Part shown: positions 1 through 7,671 of the stretch, piece after piece
Position numbering within the stretch: position 1 is the stretch's first letter
How the letters are laid out: every line of letters starts with the position of its first letter
NCBI RefSeq assembly: GCF_019733355.1
Contig: NZ_JAIHLQ010000003.1
Coordinates: 1-64,000 of the forward strand
Length of the DNA: 64,000 nucleotides
Source of the DNA: Pseudomonas baetica
GTDB taxonomy: Bacteria > Pseudomonadota > Gammaproteobacteria > Pseudomonadales > Pseudomonadaceae
Reading direction: 5' to 3'
Translations under genes and position numbers: made by a program
Notes under the pieces: generated by a model
What the model saw: only the letters and a program-made list of their open reading frames with translations
The model's database searches: none
Told to the model about the DNA's origin: nothing

Positions 1-68
1 AAAATCTCACGGCGGGTTCGCTTACGTTTACCTGCGTACTCGGCATCGGCGAAAGAAATCTGCTTCAT
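1..68 (-). CDS. IS5-family transposase, N-terminal fragment (cut by window edge)
   Basis: Translation of the minus strand from the ATG at 68 gives MKQISFADAEYAGKRKRTRR, which I recognise as the N-terminus of IS5-group transposases of proteobacteria. Only about 22 residues fall in the window; the DDE catalytic domain lies beyond the left edge, so intactness cannot be judged. Confidence 0.8.
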   Translation of the reverse strand, partial: MKQISFADAEYAGKRKRTRREI

Positions 69-141
69 GGGGGGATCAACCGTTCAGCTCATGTGATGGG
101 AGATATTTCACCAGATTTTGAAACCTTTTTCAGAGTTTCCC
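1..141 (-). mobile_element. IS5-family insertion sequence, 5' end only
   Basis: The left edge contains the start of an IS5-type transposase gene and its leader. The element probably ends near 141: the sequence read on the minus strand begins GGGAAACTCTGAAAAAGG, followed on the plus strand by CTAA (141-144), which would suit the CTAA/CTAG-like target of this family. The other terminus is outside the window, so the inverted repeat and target duplication cannot be checked. The element interrupts a reading frame that starts at 291. Confidence 0.65.
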
Positions 142-291
142 TAAGGAAAGAATTTCATGTGTTTCTGCGCTTCTAAATGTGAGTATGTTTGTCCAGATAT
201 TGTTCGAGCTGTAGTGTAGCTCGCACTCGCAATCGCCAAGAAACTCCAGCATCAATTCGTTGTAAAAAGCTCTGAGCTTGTCAATTTTCAT
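130..291 (-). pseudogene. Small gene truncated by the IS element (53 residues left)
   Basis: An ATG at 291 on the minus strand opens a frame of 53 codons (begins MKIDKLRAFYNELMLEFLGD). It runs into the IS end at about 141 and stops at 130-132, using IS bases for its last codons. It therefore looks like the N-terminal part of a longer gene broken by the insertion. I do not recognise the family. It lies 160 bases downstream of the HNH gene on the same strand and shares the AT-rich composition, so it may have been a third gene of the same island. No convincing ribosome binding site precedes the ATG. Confidence 0.45.
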
Positions 292-454
292 ATGGATACT
301 TTAATTATTGTTTGGTAAATAAAACAAGGAGCTGCGGGCTGAAGCCGCCACAGTTGAGGTTGTAGTTGGCTACATCAGCCATTGTGTAAGACTCATATTG
401 GGCGTTTCCGAAATTTCAAATAGCAATTTATAATATTGTAGAGAGCCATTAAAC

Positions 455-1090
455 TCATTGGGTTTCCGCAGCGTCGCGAACAAGTGCATGCGTGTCCACC
501 GTCCCTGTTGAGAAAAACAAGTCATTAGCCTCTGCAAGCTCAGCATCATTGATGAATTCGTCGCAGGCACCGAAATAGTGAAAAAAACGATTTAGCTTGC
601 AGACCCCTATTGTATAATGACCTTTTGGAGTTCTGTCGATATAAACACGATTAGCCTTCATTATATGAGCTGCGTAGTCATCATAATGCGGATGCACTAT
701 TTGAAATGCAGAAGACACCGTCGGATATCTAACTCTCCGCGGGCCCTTTATAACTGGCTCATACATCACTTCATTCTTGCCTTTGTACTCGTTGCAGTCG
801 GGGCATATTACACAAAGATTTTTTGGTTCAAATATAAATGCTAAATATTGTGATTTTGGCACAATGTGTTCAATGGGCGCGGCGTGGGCTGCTCTAACAC
901 CAATCCGCTCTTGACAATAAGCGCATGTTAGTCTTTGGGCGTTTCTGTAGTGATTTCTTACTTTAGATCGCAAGTCTTGTAAGTCATCATCCCCCCAGTT
1001 GACATGCGTAAAATGAGGGTCAGATTTTTTTTCGGCTATAATGGCCAAGCATTCTTCGTCGTATACGATCGACTCATTAATTATCGGCAT
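455..1090 (-). CDS. HNH endonuclease, PtuB-like (Septu-type defence partner)
   Basis: This protein of about 211 residues carries a complete HNH nuclease core. Counting from the GTG at 1099, a zinc-type CxxC lies at residues 59/62, an IEHIVPKS segment with the catalytic His near 78, Asn 94, and a second CxxCN at 99-103 followed by YKGK. The family includes nucleases found beside AAA ATPases in Septu (PtuB) and in retron systems. It overlaps the end of the upstream ATPase gene, so the two are translationally coupled. The ATG at 1090 is preferred; the GTG at 1099 is possible, but the AGG upstream sits poorly for either. No reverse transcriptase is nearby, which argues against a retron. A defence role is inferred from the pairing. 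Confidence 0.8.
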   Translation of the reverse strand: MPIINESIVYDEECLAIIAEKKSDPHFTHVNWGDDDLQDLRSKVRNHYRNAQRLTCAYCQERIGVRAAHAAPIEHIVPKSQYLAFIFEPKNLCVICPDCNEYKGKNEVMYEPVIKGPRRVRYPTVSSAFQIVHPHYDDYAAHIMKANRVYIDRTPKGHYTIGVCKLNRFFHYFGACDEFINDAELAEANDLFFSTGTVDTHALVRDAAETQ

Positions 1091-2450
1091 AGATTTCACA
1101 CACCTTGACTACAGATGCCACCAACTCTTTTGTTGGATCATTTTGGTCAACATTTTCTGCAAGGTGTTGTAGCTGTTTTAGCTCGCGTGAATTATCACTT
1201 GTTACGCGCTTGGCAGCTTTTACTTTTGAAAGCAGACTAAAAGCAAGTCTTGCAATATACTCATTCATAATGCCCGGGGCATCAAATAGCTCTGCCAGTT
1301 GGTAGTCCGCTGAGCGATTACTAAAGTATGACGCTTTGTAAATTCTATGATCCGAAAGTGATGTTATGTAACAACCTTCCGCATTCAGCCTCGAAATTAT
1401 TTGAGGTGAATGTGTGGCAATCAAGAACTGGCAACCCCTATATGATGAGAATGTGCTTGTTAGCATAATAATGAATTCTTCCTGCCATCTTGGATGCAGG
1501 CTAATTTCAGGCTCATCGATTAGTATGATCGAGTTATCAGTTATATGACCGGCGATTCCCAACATAATTACAAGCAAACACTGCTCACCGGAGCTTGCAC
1601 GCTTGAGAGACATTGCTCCGTAATTTTTCTTCGTTAAGCGGACGTCCATCAACCGCATAAGCCCTGCACCTAGTAGTACTAGGATGGCTTTAGCAAGACC
1701 TCCGCTAGCATAATGAGATCCTGCATAAAATTCTCCGCTGGTGAAGTCGACAGCTAAAGTGACAGCTTTACGAGAAGCTTCGAAGCGATGGACTTCAATC
1801 ATGGCATCGTAGATGTCGTTGCGTTGAAGTTCGTTGTAGTTAGATAGCTGATTAAAGTATCTTTCGTCTAAGCTGATGTCATGCATAAGAAATAGACCAT
1901 CAACCTCGCGCAAAATATCGTTCCCGAAGAAGTCTCTTTGCTCTTGGCCGACTGATGGCTTTCCGATGTAACCTGGCTTGAAGACAAACTCAGCGTATGG
2001 CTCAAAATTTAGCGAATTAAATACGTCAAGTAGATTTGCCGTGTTGTCCAGGCTGGCTAATTTTTCAAGCCATCCCTTGGCTGCGGATGATAATAATGAT
2101 ACCGCGCTCGATACACCAAATGGTCCTTCGCCGCGCATACCTACATATCTATAATTTGTGTTGGCATCGTACGGGCTAGTTGACCTTCTGTTTGATGGGA
2201 ATTTATCAAACGGGCTGGTGGATACAGCAATTAACTTTGGTGTACTGTCTGAAGTTCGATGCCGCAATGAATCTGAAAAAGCGGTATAGCCATGAGTACA
2301 GGTCTTTGCAATTTCAGATAGCAAACGACTTTTTCCTACGCCGTTTTTACCTACAATTACTGTGAAGATATTTTGAGATTCTGGCACATCACCTTCGATC
2401 GCCAGGTCGATCACTCCATGCTCAGAATTACAATAAAATAACCTTTCCAT
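1077..2450 (-). CDS. AAA family ATPase, PtuA-like (Septu-type defence)
   Basis: This 457-residue protein is an SMC/ABC-class ATPase of the OLD/PtuA kind. It has a Walker A motif GKNGVGKS at residues 34-41, a signature-like SSGEQ at 286-290, a Walker B motif ending in IDEPEISLHP at 311-320, and an ATHSPQ H-loop at 345-350. The middle (about 60-280) is variable, as expected for this group. Translation starts at ATG 2450 behind a clear AAAGGAG site. The downstream HNH gene overlaps its 3' end by 14-23 bases. In known Septu systems the ATPase complexes with the nuclease and controls it; that function is inferred here from gene pairing and motifs. Base composition is clearly more AT-rich than in the neighbouring core genes, which suggests transfer. 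Confidence 0.85.
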   Translation of the reverse strand: MERLFYCNSEHGVIDLAIEGDVPESQNIFTVIVGKNGVGKSRLLSEIAKTCTHGYTAFSDSLRHRTSDSTPKLIAVSTSPFDKFPSNRRSTSPYDANTNYRYVGMRGEGPFGVSSAVSLLSSAAKGWLEKLASLDNTANLLDVFNSLNFEPYAEFVFKPGYIGKPSVGQEQRDFFGNDILREVDGLFLMHDISLDERYFNQLSNYNELQRNDIYDAMIEVHRFEASRKAVTLAVDFTSGEFYAGSHYASGGLAKAILVLLGAGLMRLMDVRLTKKNYGAMSLKRASSGEQCLLVIMLGIAGHITDNSIILIDEPEISLHPRWQEEFIIMLTSTFSSYRGCQFLIATHSPQIISRLNAEGCYITSLSDHRIYKASYFSNRSADYQLAELFDAPGIMNEYIARLAFSLLSKVKAAKRVTSDNSRELKQLQHLAENVDQNDPTKELVASVVKVCEIYADN

Positions 2451-2748
2451 TTACGCTCCTTTGGGTCTGCCTACGCTATGCAACACCTTCCTTAGCGGAG
2501 TGCGCTTGGTTCCGCCCTTGCTTGCCCGTAATCTACGACACAAGCGCTCAAAGGTCATGCAATATTCTGGCATTTGGCCATCCGTGGGAAGGCGCAGCAA
2601 GCGATGTACGCGCGACAGTTCTAACTGTGAGTTGTCCCGAGCTTTATAGTCATGTCAACTGGCCGCTTTTGGCCGATTGCCGCCCGTCACAAAAAGCTAT
2701 GCTCCTGAGTGGACACCGTCAGCCAAGATCAAAAAGCAGCTCGCCCCT
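2451..2748. other. Intergenic remnant between defence island and core genome
   Basis: About 300 bases with no supported gene. Short frames cross it on the plus strand, but none has a binding site or a recognisable product. The segment near 2655-2700 (ggccgcttttggccgattg) resembles short sequences scattered in Pseudomonas intergenic regions; I cannot verify that here. It probably marks the right boundary of the island. Confidence 0.4.
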
Positions 2749-3618
2749 TTACTGCAACGGAACATATACGTCCGTTTGCCATTGATCTTGCGGTGTTTGC
2801 GGATACACGCTCAGGTAATGGAAGAACAGTGGTTGATCACGCAGTTCTTCGCCACTGGCAGGCAGCCAATCGCGGTAGATCGGATAGATCGATTCGCCGA
2901 TGTGGTCTGGCGACCCCACGTGCCGCACTACAACGCAGCGACCGCCTGCGATGACCCGTTCGCGCACGCCGAACGTATTCGGTTCCACCGCCTCGTGAAT
3001 CTCGCCGCAAATGGCGAAGCGGAATGCTTCAGCTGGCGTGGTGTCGGGGTTGCCGTAGGGAATGCCAAAGCTGCGACTCGATGCCACCGGCGACTGCCCG
3101 CTCTGCATGCGCCACTCGATGAACCTGCTCACGCTCTCATTGACGAGCCCGGGGGAGCCGCAATGTTCAAGCGCTGCGACCCGGACGTTGGGGAATTCCA
3201 CGATTCTTACTTGCATGATGATAGTCCTGGAAAAGTGAGGGATGGCGAACACCGCATGCCAGACCTGCCAGTTCGGCGCCTTCCTGAACGCACTCGGCGT
3301 CATACCGACCGCTCGCTTGAACGCCCTGCAAAATGCCTCGGGACTGTCGAAACCGGCACCGAGTGCCGCCTCCAGTACCGAGTGATCCGCTATGGCGGCC
3401 AAGCGATGGGCGGCGCGTCGTAGCCGCATCAGTTGCACATAACGTGAAACCGGCACGCCGACGAACGCGGTGAATTGGCGATGGAAGTGAAACGTCGAAA
3501 AATTCGCCACATGGCTCAACGTCTTCACCGACAGATCACCTTCGAGATTCTCATTAATGTAGGCGCGTACGGCGTTGAAGCGCTTTGTGTAAGCGACGTT
3601 GATCGGCGTGTCGGGCAC
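2749..3618 (-). CDS. AraC-family regulator with GyrI-like effector domain
   Basis: The protein has 289 residues. Its N-terminal 105 residues form a double helix-turn-helix of the AraC/XylS type (SVKTLSHVANFSTFHFHRQF, then a second helix pair ending in GMTPSAFRK). The C-terminal half, from about residue 135, matches the GyrI-like/SOUL small-molecule binding fold (MQVRIVEFPNVRVAALEHCG onward). This domain order is that of the Rob/SoxS-like and BmrR-like sensors of drugs or stress compounds. The start is a GTG at 3618 behind AGGAG. The gene stands alone and its target is unknown. Confidence 0.9.
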   Translation of the reverse strand: MPDTPINVAYTKRFNAVRAYINENLEGDLSVKTLSHVANFSTFHFHRQFTAFVGVPVSRYVQLMRLRRAAHRLAAIADHSVLEAALGAGFDSPEAFCRAFKRAVGMTPSAFRKAPNWQVWHAVFAIPHFSRTIIMQVRIVEFPNVRVAALEHCGSPGLVNESVSRFIEWRMQSGQSPVASSRSFGIPYGNPDTTPAEAFRFAICGEIHEAVEPNTFGVRERVIAGGRCVVVRHVGSPDHIGESIYPIYRDWLPASGEELRDQPLFFHYLSVYPQTPQDQWQTDVYVPLQ

Positions 3619-3860
3619 TGGGACAAGCTCCTGGAAGTACGGTCGGCAATAGAGTCGACTATAGCGACTGGAGCGTGCCTAGCCGGGTTTGCTCAACGCG
3701 GGTTTTGGGTTGGAACATCCATAGATGAGTGAGCGCCCCTTTCACCCCCGCAACGCCTCCCACTGAGCGCGCGTAAGTGATTTATTTTTAAGATCTATTT
3801 TTTAAGAAATATGAAAATAAATCCGTCCCCCTTTTTTGCAGCGTATGTGAAAACGTCTGC

Positions 3861-4340
3861 TCAGGCCTGGCTGATATCCAGCAATCGAGGCATGGCAATC
3901 GCCAGATAATCCTGCGTATCGAGCACCATCGACGCATCCAGCCGCCCCGCGTTGAAGGCTATTTCAGCGTAGCCTTTAGTCAAGGCTGGATCGACGATCA
4001 ATTGAATTCGCTCATCGAAAACAAAAGGAGGGATGGCGCCGATCCGGCATCCAGTCAGTTCCATGGCGGTTTCGGCCTTCACCAGCTCGGCTTTTTTCCC
4101 GCCCAGGGCCGCTCCGACTTTCTTCATGTCCAGCTTCTGGTCGCCCGGCAGTATCACCAGTGCATAGGGTCCGGCCTGACCCTTGAGGGAGCAAAGCATG
4201 GCCTTCGCGCCTTGGCCGGGCTCGGTGCCACGGATTTCGGCGACGCGCGCCGACTGGCCTTCGGCATCGTGCATCAACACCCGGTAGGAGGCTGAGCGGG
4301 CATCGAGCAGTGCCACGAGGCGATCGAACATGGGGTGCAT
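3861..4340 (-). CDS. ybaK: YbaK/EbsC-type aminoacyl-tRNA deacylase
   Basis: The product has 159 residues and is a single YbaK/ProX editing domain, a family that hydrolyses mischarged aminoacyl-tRNAs in trans (for example Cys-tRNA-Pro or Ala-tRNA-Pro). The conserved central Lys region (AKAMLCSLKG, near residues 46-55), the VILPGDQKLDMKKV segment and the IGAIPPFVF loop typical of the family are present. It starts at ATG 4340 behind GAGGAAAA and follows the TSUP transporter gene by 16 bases on the same strand, so it is probably cotranscribed. Which amino acid it edits cannot be read from the sequence. Confidence 0.85.
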   Translation of the reverse strand: MHPMFDRLVALLDARSASYRVLMHDAEGQSARVAEIRGTEPGQGAKAMLCSLKGQAGPYALVILPGDQKLDMKKVGAALGGKKAELVKAETAMELTGCRIGAIPPFVFDERIQLIVDPALTKGYAEIAFNAGRLDASMVLDTQDYLAIAMPRLLDISQA

Positions 4341-4356
4341 GTAGTTTTCCTCTGGT

Positions 4357-5115
4357 TTACAGGAACAGGTCGTAGGACAGTTTGCTGATCAGAATCACCA
4401 GCAACACCAGGAAGAGAGCCCGGACAAAGGGCACGCCCTTATGAACCGCCAGCCAGGTGCCGGTGAGCGCGCCCAGGATGTTGAATGCCGCCATGGGGAT
4501 TGCGATCAGGTAGAGCACGTTACCCGTCGGAATGAAGAACATCAGTGCCGCTACGTTGGTCGCGATGTTCACTAACTTGGCTGATGCCGAGGCATGGAGA
4601 AAGTCGAAGGCGAAGCAGCGGATAAACAGGAAGATCAGGAAGCTGCCAGTGCCGGGACCGAACAGACCATCGTAGAAACCGATGGCACCGCCGATGATGA
4701 TCGCCAGCAGTTTTTCCTTGGTACCGATGTGCATGGGTTTGTGCAGGGCGCCGAAATCTTTTTTCCAGAAGGTGTAGATCGCCATCAGTACGATCAACAC
4801 CAGCACCGCCGGCCGGATCATCGACTGGGGTACGAACGACACCGTGGCGGCTCCGAAGAAGGCCATGACAAAAGCCGCGCAGGCGGCGGGGATCACAAGA
4901 CTCCAGTTGATCACCACCTTGCGCACGAAGGACCGGGCCGCGAATGCGGTGCCGCAGGCGGCCGCGACCTTATTGGTACCCAGCAGCGCCGCCGGTTGAG
5001 CGGTGGGTAGCACGTTGAATAGCGCGGGAATCTGGATCAGTCCGCCGCCGCCCACCGCCGCATCGATCAGGCCGGCGGCGAAGGCGAACACGCAAAGGAT
5101 GACAATATCGACCAT
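4357..5115 (-). CDS. TSUP-family (TauE/SafE) transporter
   Basis: The 252-residue membrane protein has about eight hydrophobic segments. It has the family-typical N-terminal AAGLIDAAVGGGGLIQIPAL with its glycine-rich turn, and a matching repeat in the second half (GFYDGLFGPGTGSFLIF). TSUP proteins export or import sulfite, sulfoacetate and related small organic anions. The ATG lies only 3 bases after the stop of the 2-oxoglutarate oxygenase gene, so the two are one operon. If that oxygenase attacks a sulfonate, this exporter could remove the sulfite released; this is inference. Confidence 0.88.
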   Translation of the reverse strand: MVDIVILCVFAFAAGLIDAAVGGGGLIQIPALFNVLPTAQPAALLGTNKVAAACGTAFAARSFVRKVVINWSLVIPAACAAFVMAFFGAATVSFVPQSMIRPAVLVLIVLMAIYTFWKKDFGALHKPMHIGTKEKLLAIIIGGAIGFYDGLFGPGTGSFLIFLFIRCFAFDFLHASASAKLVNIATNVAALMFFIPTGNVLYLIAIPMAAFNILGALTGTWLAVHKGVPFVRALFLVLLVILISKLSYDLFL

Positions 5116-5118
5116 GAA

Positions 5119-6204
5119 TCAGGCTCTGACTATATAGGGTTGATGAGGGTTCAGCGGCACCACGCGTGCCGGATCATTGACCCCGAAGACGCGCAACATC
5201 CAGCGATCACGGCCGTCGTAGCGGGGTGTAAAACCATCCCGGGCATGCAGGGTTTGCTGGTTCTTGAAGATCAGCATGTCGCCTGGTTGCAGCAGTATGT
5301 GGTGCACGACATCGGGATGATTGGCGGCGGCGGCGAACAGTTGGAGGGCAAACTGCGCATTGGCGCAGGTCGTTTCGACACTCGCTTTGTTGTAGCGGCA
5401 ATACAGGCCATCGGTTGCGCTTCTGTACAGCAAGGGGACGTTTTCCAGCACATTCCCCTGTTTGCCGAAGGAGGCCGGCCGGCGAACGGTGAATTTCGGC
5501 CGTGACAATTCTTCTTCGACCCAGGCCGGCAGAATGGCCAGCACCTCGTCAATGGCGACGATGCGCGTCGGCACGTCGAGCTCGCAGCGCAGGCCGGTCA
5601 GGGACAGGTACTCCGGACAGGCCGACAACTGCGAGACGGGTTCGCAGGTCAAAGGCAGGTGAGGGTTGTCGACATGCATGTCCAGATCCGCACGCGAGCC
5701 ATAGGAGCTCTTTTCAGTCTCTCGCTTGTGCTTGGGCGATACGTGACGGAACACGGTGTCGCTGCTTTCACCCTCGTACGCCAGCGGACGGGTTTGCAGA
5801 GTTTGCAGCACGGACAAAATAGCCCCGGCCAGCGTCGACACGTTCTCGAAACCCGGCTCCAGGTCGTACGGCGTGGCGGGCAGTTGCGGGTCCAGCGGCA
5901 GCCCTCTGACGATCATCGCCTCTTCAGGGGCCTGTGGAAAATTGCGTAGCTGCTGGATTTTCTTGGTGCACAGGACACTTTCCAGCAACTGCCCCAGGAC
6001 CGGCATGTGGCGGATACCCGAGGCACTATCGGTCACGTCCAGCGATGCCAGACCGGCCTGAAGTGTGCGTTGTTCTTCGAGCGACAGATGAATTTGCGGT
6101 ATCTCCCGTCGGGTCGAAGTCACTGATTTGTTTTCCCGCCATTCATGAATGACTTCACCAACACAAGCTGTGGCGTTCCCGATTACTTCATCCAGCTTCG
6201 ACAC
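5119..6204 (-). CDS. Fe(II)/2-oxoglutarate oxygenase, TauD/TfdA superfamily (AsnO/VioC-like)
   Basis: A GTG at 6204 with a well placed AGGAG gives 361 residues. A longer frame upstream to 6366 would run through the divergent LysR promoter and lacks a binding site, so it was rejected. The facial triad is visible: HVD in the segment DLDMHVDNPH, and a distal His in QTLHARDGF followed by the 2-oxoglutarate-binding Arg in RYDGRDRW. The C-terminal pattern is closest to my knowledge of the amino-acid hydroxylases AsnO and VioC rather than taurine dioxygenase. The substrate is unknown. It heads an operon with the TSUP transporter and is divergent from a LysR gene that probably controls it. Confidence 0.83.
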   Translation of the reverse strand: MSKLDEVIGNATACVGEVIHEWRENKSVTSTRREIPQIHLSLEEQRTLQAGLASLDVTDSASGIRHMPVLGQLLESVLCTKKIQQLRNFPQAPEEAMIVRGLPLDPQLPATPYDLEPGFENVSTLAGAILSVLQTLQTRPLAYEGESSDTVFRHVSPKHKRETEKSSYGSRADLDMHVDNPHLPLTCEPVSQLSACPEYLSLTGLRCELDVPTRIVAIDEVLAILPAWVEEELSRPKFTVRRPASFGKQGNVLENVPLLYRSATDGLYCRYNKASVETTCANAQFALQLFAAAANHPDVVHHILLQPGDMLIFKNQQTLHARDGFTPRYDGRDRWMLRVFGVNDPARVVPLNPHQPYIVRA

Positions 6205-6301
6205 GTCCTTGCGCTCCTGTTTGCCCCATCCTTTTGGGTTGAACGGGAAGGTTAACGGAAGGGCCTTTTTTGTGTTGCAATGCCGCGTTGTGAAAAATGC
6301 A

Positions 6302-7246
6302 ATGAGGTGGACAGTGGCATTGAATATGTTGGGGGAACTTGAAGCCTTCGCGACCGTGGCTCGCAAGCGCAGCTTCGTCGCCGCGGCACGGACTCTGGGG
6401 CGCTCCCCCAGCGCACTGACCCGCGCCGTTCAAGCCCTGGAGGAAAGTGTGGGGCTCAAGTTGTTCAATCGCTCGTCCAATGCCGTGAGCTTGACCGAAG
6501 CGGGTGAATGCTTATTGCCCCACGCGTACAAAATGCTCGATCTGCAACGTGAGGTGGATGAAGACCTGGCCGGTCTCAGTGGCCTGGCCTCCGGCTGGAT
6601 CCGTTTTTCCGCCCCCGAGTTTCTCGGGAACGGGGTATTGCCCCGGTTGATCGCGCAATACTGCGAGCGTTATCCAGACGTAAACATTGATGTGATTTTC
6701 ACCGATGAGATCATCGACCCGGCCAAGAGCAAGCTGGACTTCTCGATTCGCGGCGCGTTTCCACAATCCAGCGAATTGATCGGCTTTGCGCTCTGGAGTT
6801 ACTCACGTTATCTGTATGCCAGCCCCGACTACCTGGAGCGCAACGGCATGCCCGACTCCATCGAGGCACTGGAGTCGCATTCGCTGATCCTGCACACGGC
6901 GCCACGGATTCTCAAGGAGTGGAATTTTCGCAGTGAGGAGCAGGCCATCAGCTTTCGGGTTCATCCCAAATTTCGTTTCAGCTCCGGTCTGGCGGTATTC
7001 CAGGCAGCCCTGGCGGGCGTCGGGATCGCCCGCCTGGCAGATTGGATGGCGGAGCCCGAAGTGGAAGCGGGGCGCCTGCTGCGGGTTTGTCCTGAGTACA
7101 AACTCACCTCCAGCAGCGGTGAGAGCCCACAGATGCACGCGGTGTACCCGGCCGGAAATTTGCCGCTGCGGGTGAAGGCATTGATGGAGATGATCCGTGG
7201 CTTGGGTGAAAGCCTCGAATGTAAGCGTGGCTCAGCACTGATATGA
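6302..7246 (+). CDS. LysR-family transcriptional regulator
   Basis: The product has about 314 residues: an N-terminal winged helix-turn-helix (LGELEAFATVARKRSFVAAA through NAVSLTEAG) followed by a two-lobed effector domain. The ATG at 6302 is taken; GTG 6314 and ATG 6326 are in frame and close to the usual LysR start, so the first few residues are uncertain. The gene is divergent from the oxygenase-TSUP-YbaK operon across about 100 bases, the classical arrangement for a LysR activator and its target. A loose inverted pair TTGCA/TGCAA lies at 6275-6302, too far apart to claim as the operator. Confidence 0.88.
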   Translation: MRWTVALNMLGELEAFATVARKRSFVAAARTLGRSPSALTRAVQALEESVGLKLFNRSSNAVSLTEAGECLLPHAYKMLDLQREVDEDLAGLSGLASGWIRFSAPEFLGNGVLPRLIAQYCERYPDVNIDVIFTDEIIDPAKSKLDFSIRGAFPQSSELIGFALWSYSRYLYASPDYLERNGMPDSIEALESHSLILHTAPRILKEWNFRSEEQAISFRVHPKFRFSSGLAVFQAALAGVGIARLADWMAEPEVEAGRLLRVCPEYKLTSSSGESPQMHAVYPAGNLPLRVKALMEMIRGLGESLECKRGSALI

Positions 7247-7312
7247 GGTTACGCGTCGTTCAGCCCTGTCCGCTCACTCTGCCGTTGATCAGACGCTGAC
7301 ACGCTCAAACCC

Positions 7313-7363
7313 ACCCTCGGCTACCGCAGACGAGCATCGACAAGATGCTACGCCGAGGGTTTT
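7313..7363 (+). terminator. Branched intrinsic terminator of the LysR gene
   Basis: The arms ACCCTCGGC (7313-7321) and GCCGAGGGT (7352-7360) are perfect complements, followed by a short T run. The 30-base loop contains a smaller hairpin (AGCATC/GATGCT), giving a branched shape. Confidence 0.75.
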
Positions 7364-7485
7364 GTATGAGAACTTCATTGGCGCGAGTGTGACTATCGAT
7401 GCCGGCAACGGGTCAAACGCAGGCAAACGCCGCGCCCATGTCGGTGCAGTCCCTGACGGAGCGCCATTGCCCAAACACCCATGCC

Positions 7486-7563
7486 CCCTGTGGGAGCGAG
7501 CCTGCTCGCGATGGCGTAGTGTCAGCCAACATCAATGGAAGCGCTGGCCTCATCGCGAGCACA
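7486..7563. repeat. REP element with degenerate partner
   Basis: The plus strand carries ctgtgggagcgagcctgctc followed by gcgatgg, and a partial inverted copy (ggcctcatcgcgagca) ends at 7563. These are Pseudomonas REP-type palindromes in opposite orientation, as in a BIME. Confidence 0.75.
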
Positions 7564-7671
7564 CTGGATTTTTGATGTTTACCGGAACACATCATGAGCG
7601 CTTGGTCGATATCTGCCCGTCATTTCAAACCTGTTCAACCTTTGTCAGATCCACTGAATCCTTTTGAGGCG

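Larger units (their letters stand above)
7247..7671. other. 425-base intergenic region with terminator and REP
   Basis: No gene is supported between the LysR gene and the convergent alkylation repair gene. The region contains the terminator at 7313-7363 and a REP-type element pair at 7486-7563. The remaining bases show no motif I can name. Confidence 0.6.

Noticed and set aside
455-2450. Retron interpretation of the ATPase-HNH pair
   Set aside because: No reverse transcriptase frame or msr/msd-like structure is present on either side within the window.
2461-3423. Plus-strand frames over the AraC gene region
   Set aside because: They are antisense to a clear AraC/GyrI gene, have no binding site and no recognisable domains.
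6275-6302. TTGCA/TGCAA pair as LysR operator
   Set aside because: The 18-base spacing is longer than usual for a T-N11-A site and the match could be chance.
6205-6366. N-terminal extension of the oxygenase upstream of GTG 6204
   Set aside because: It has no ribosome binding site, no family similarity, and overlaps the promoter and start of the divergent LysR gene.
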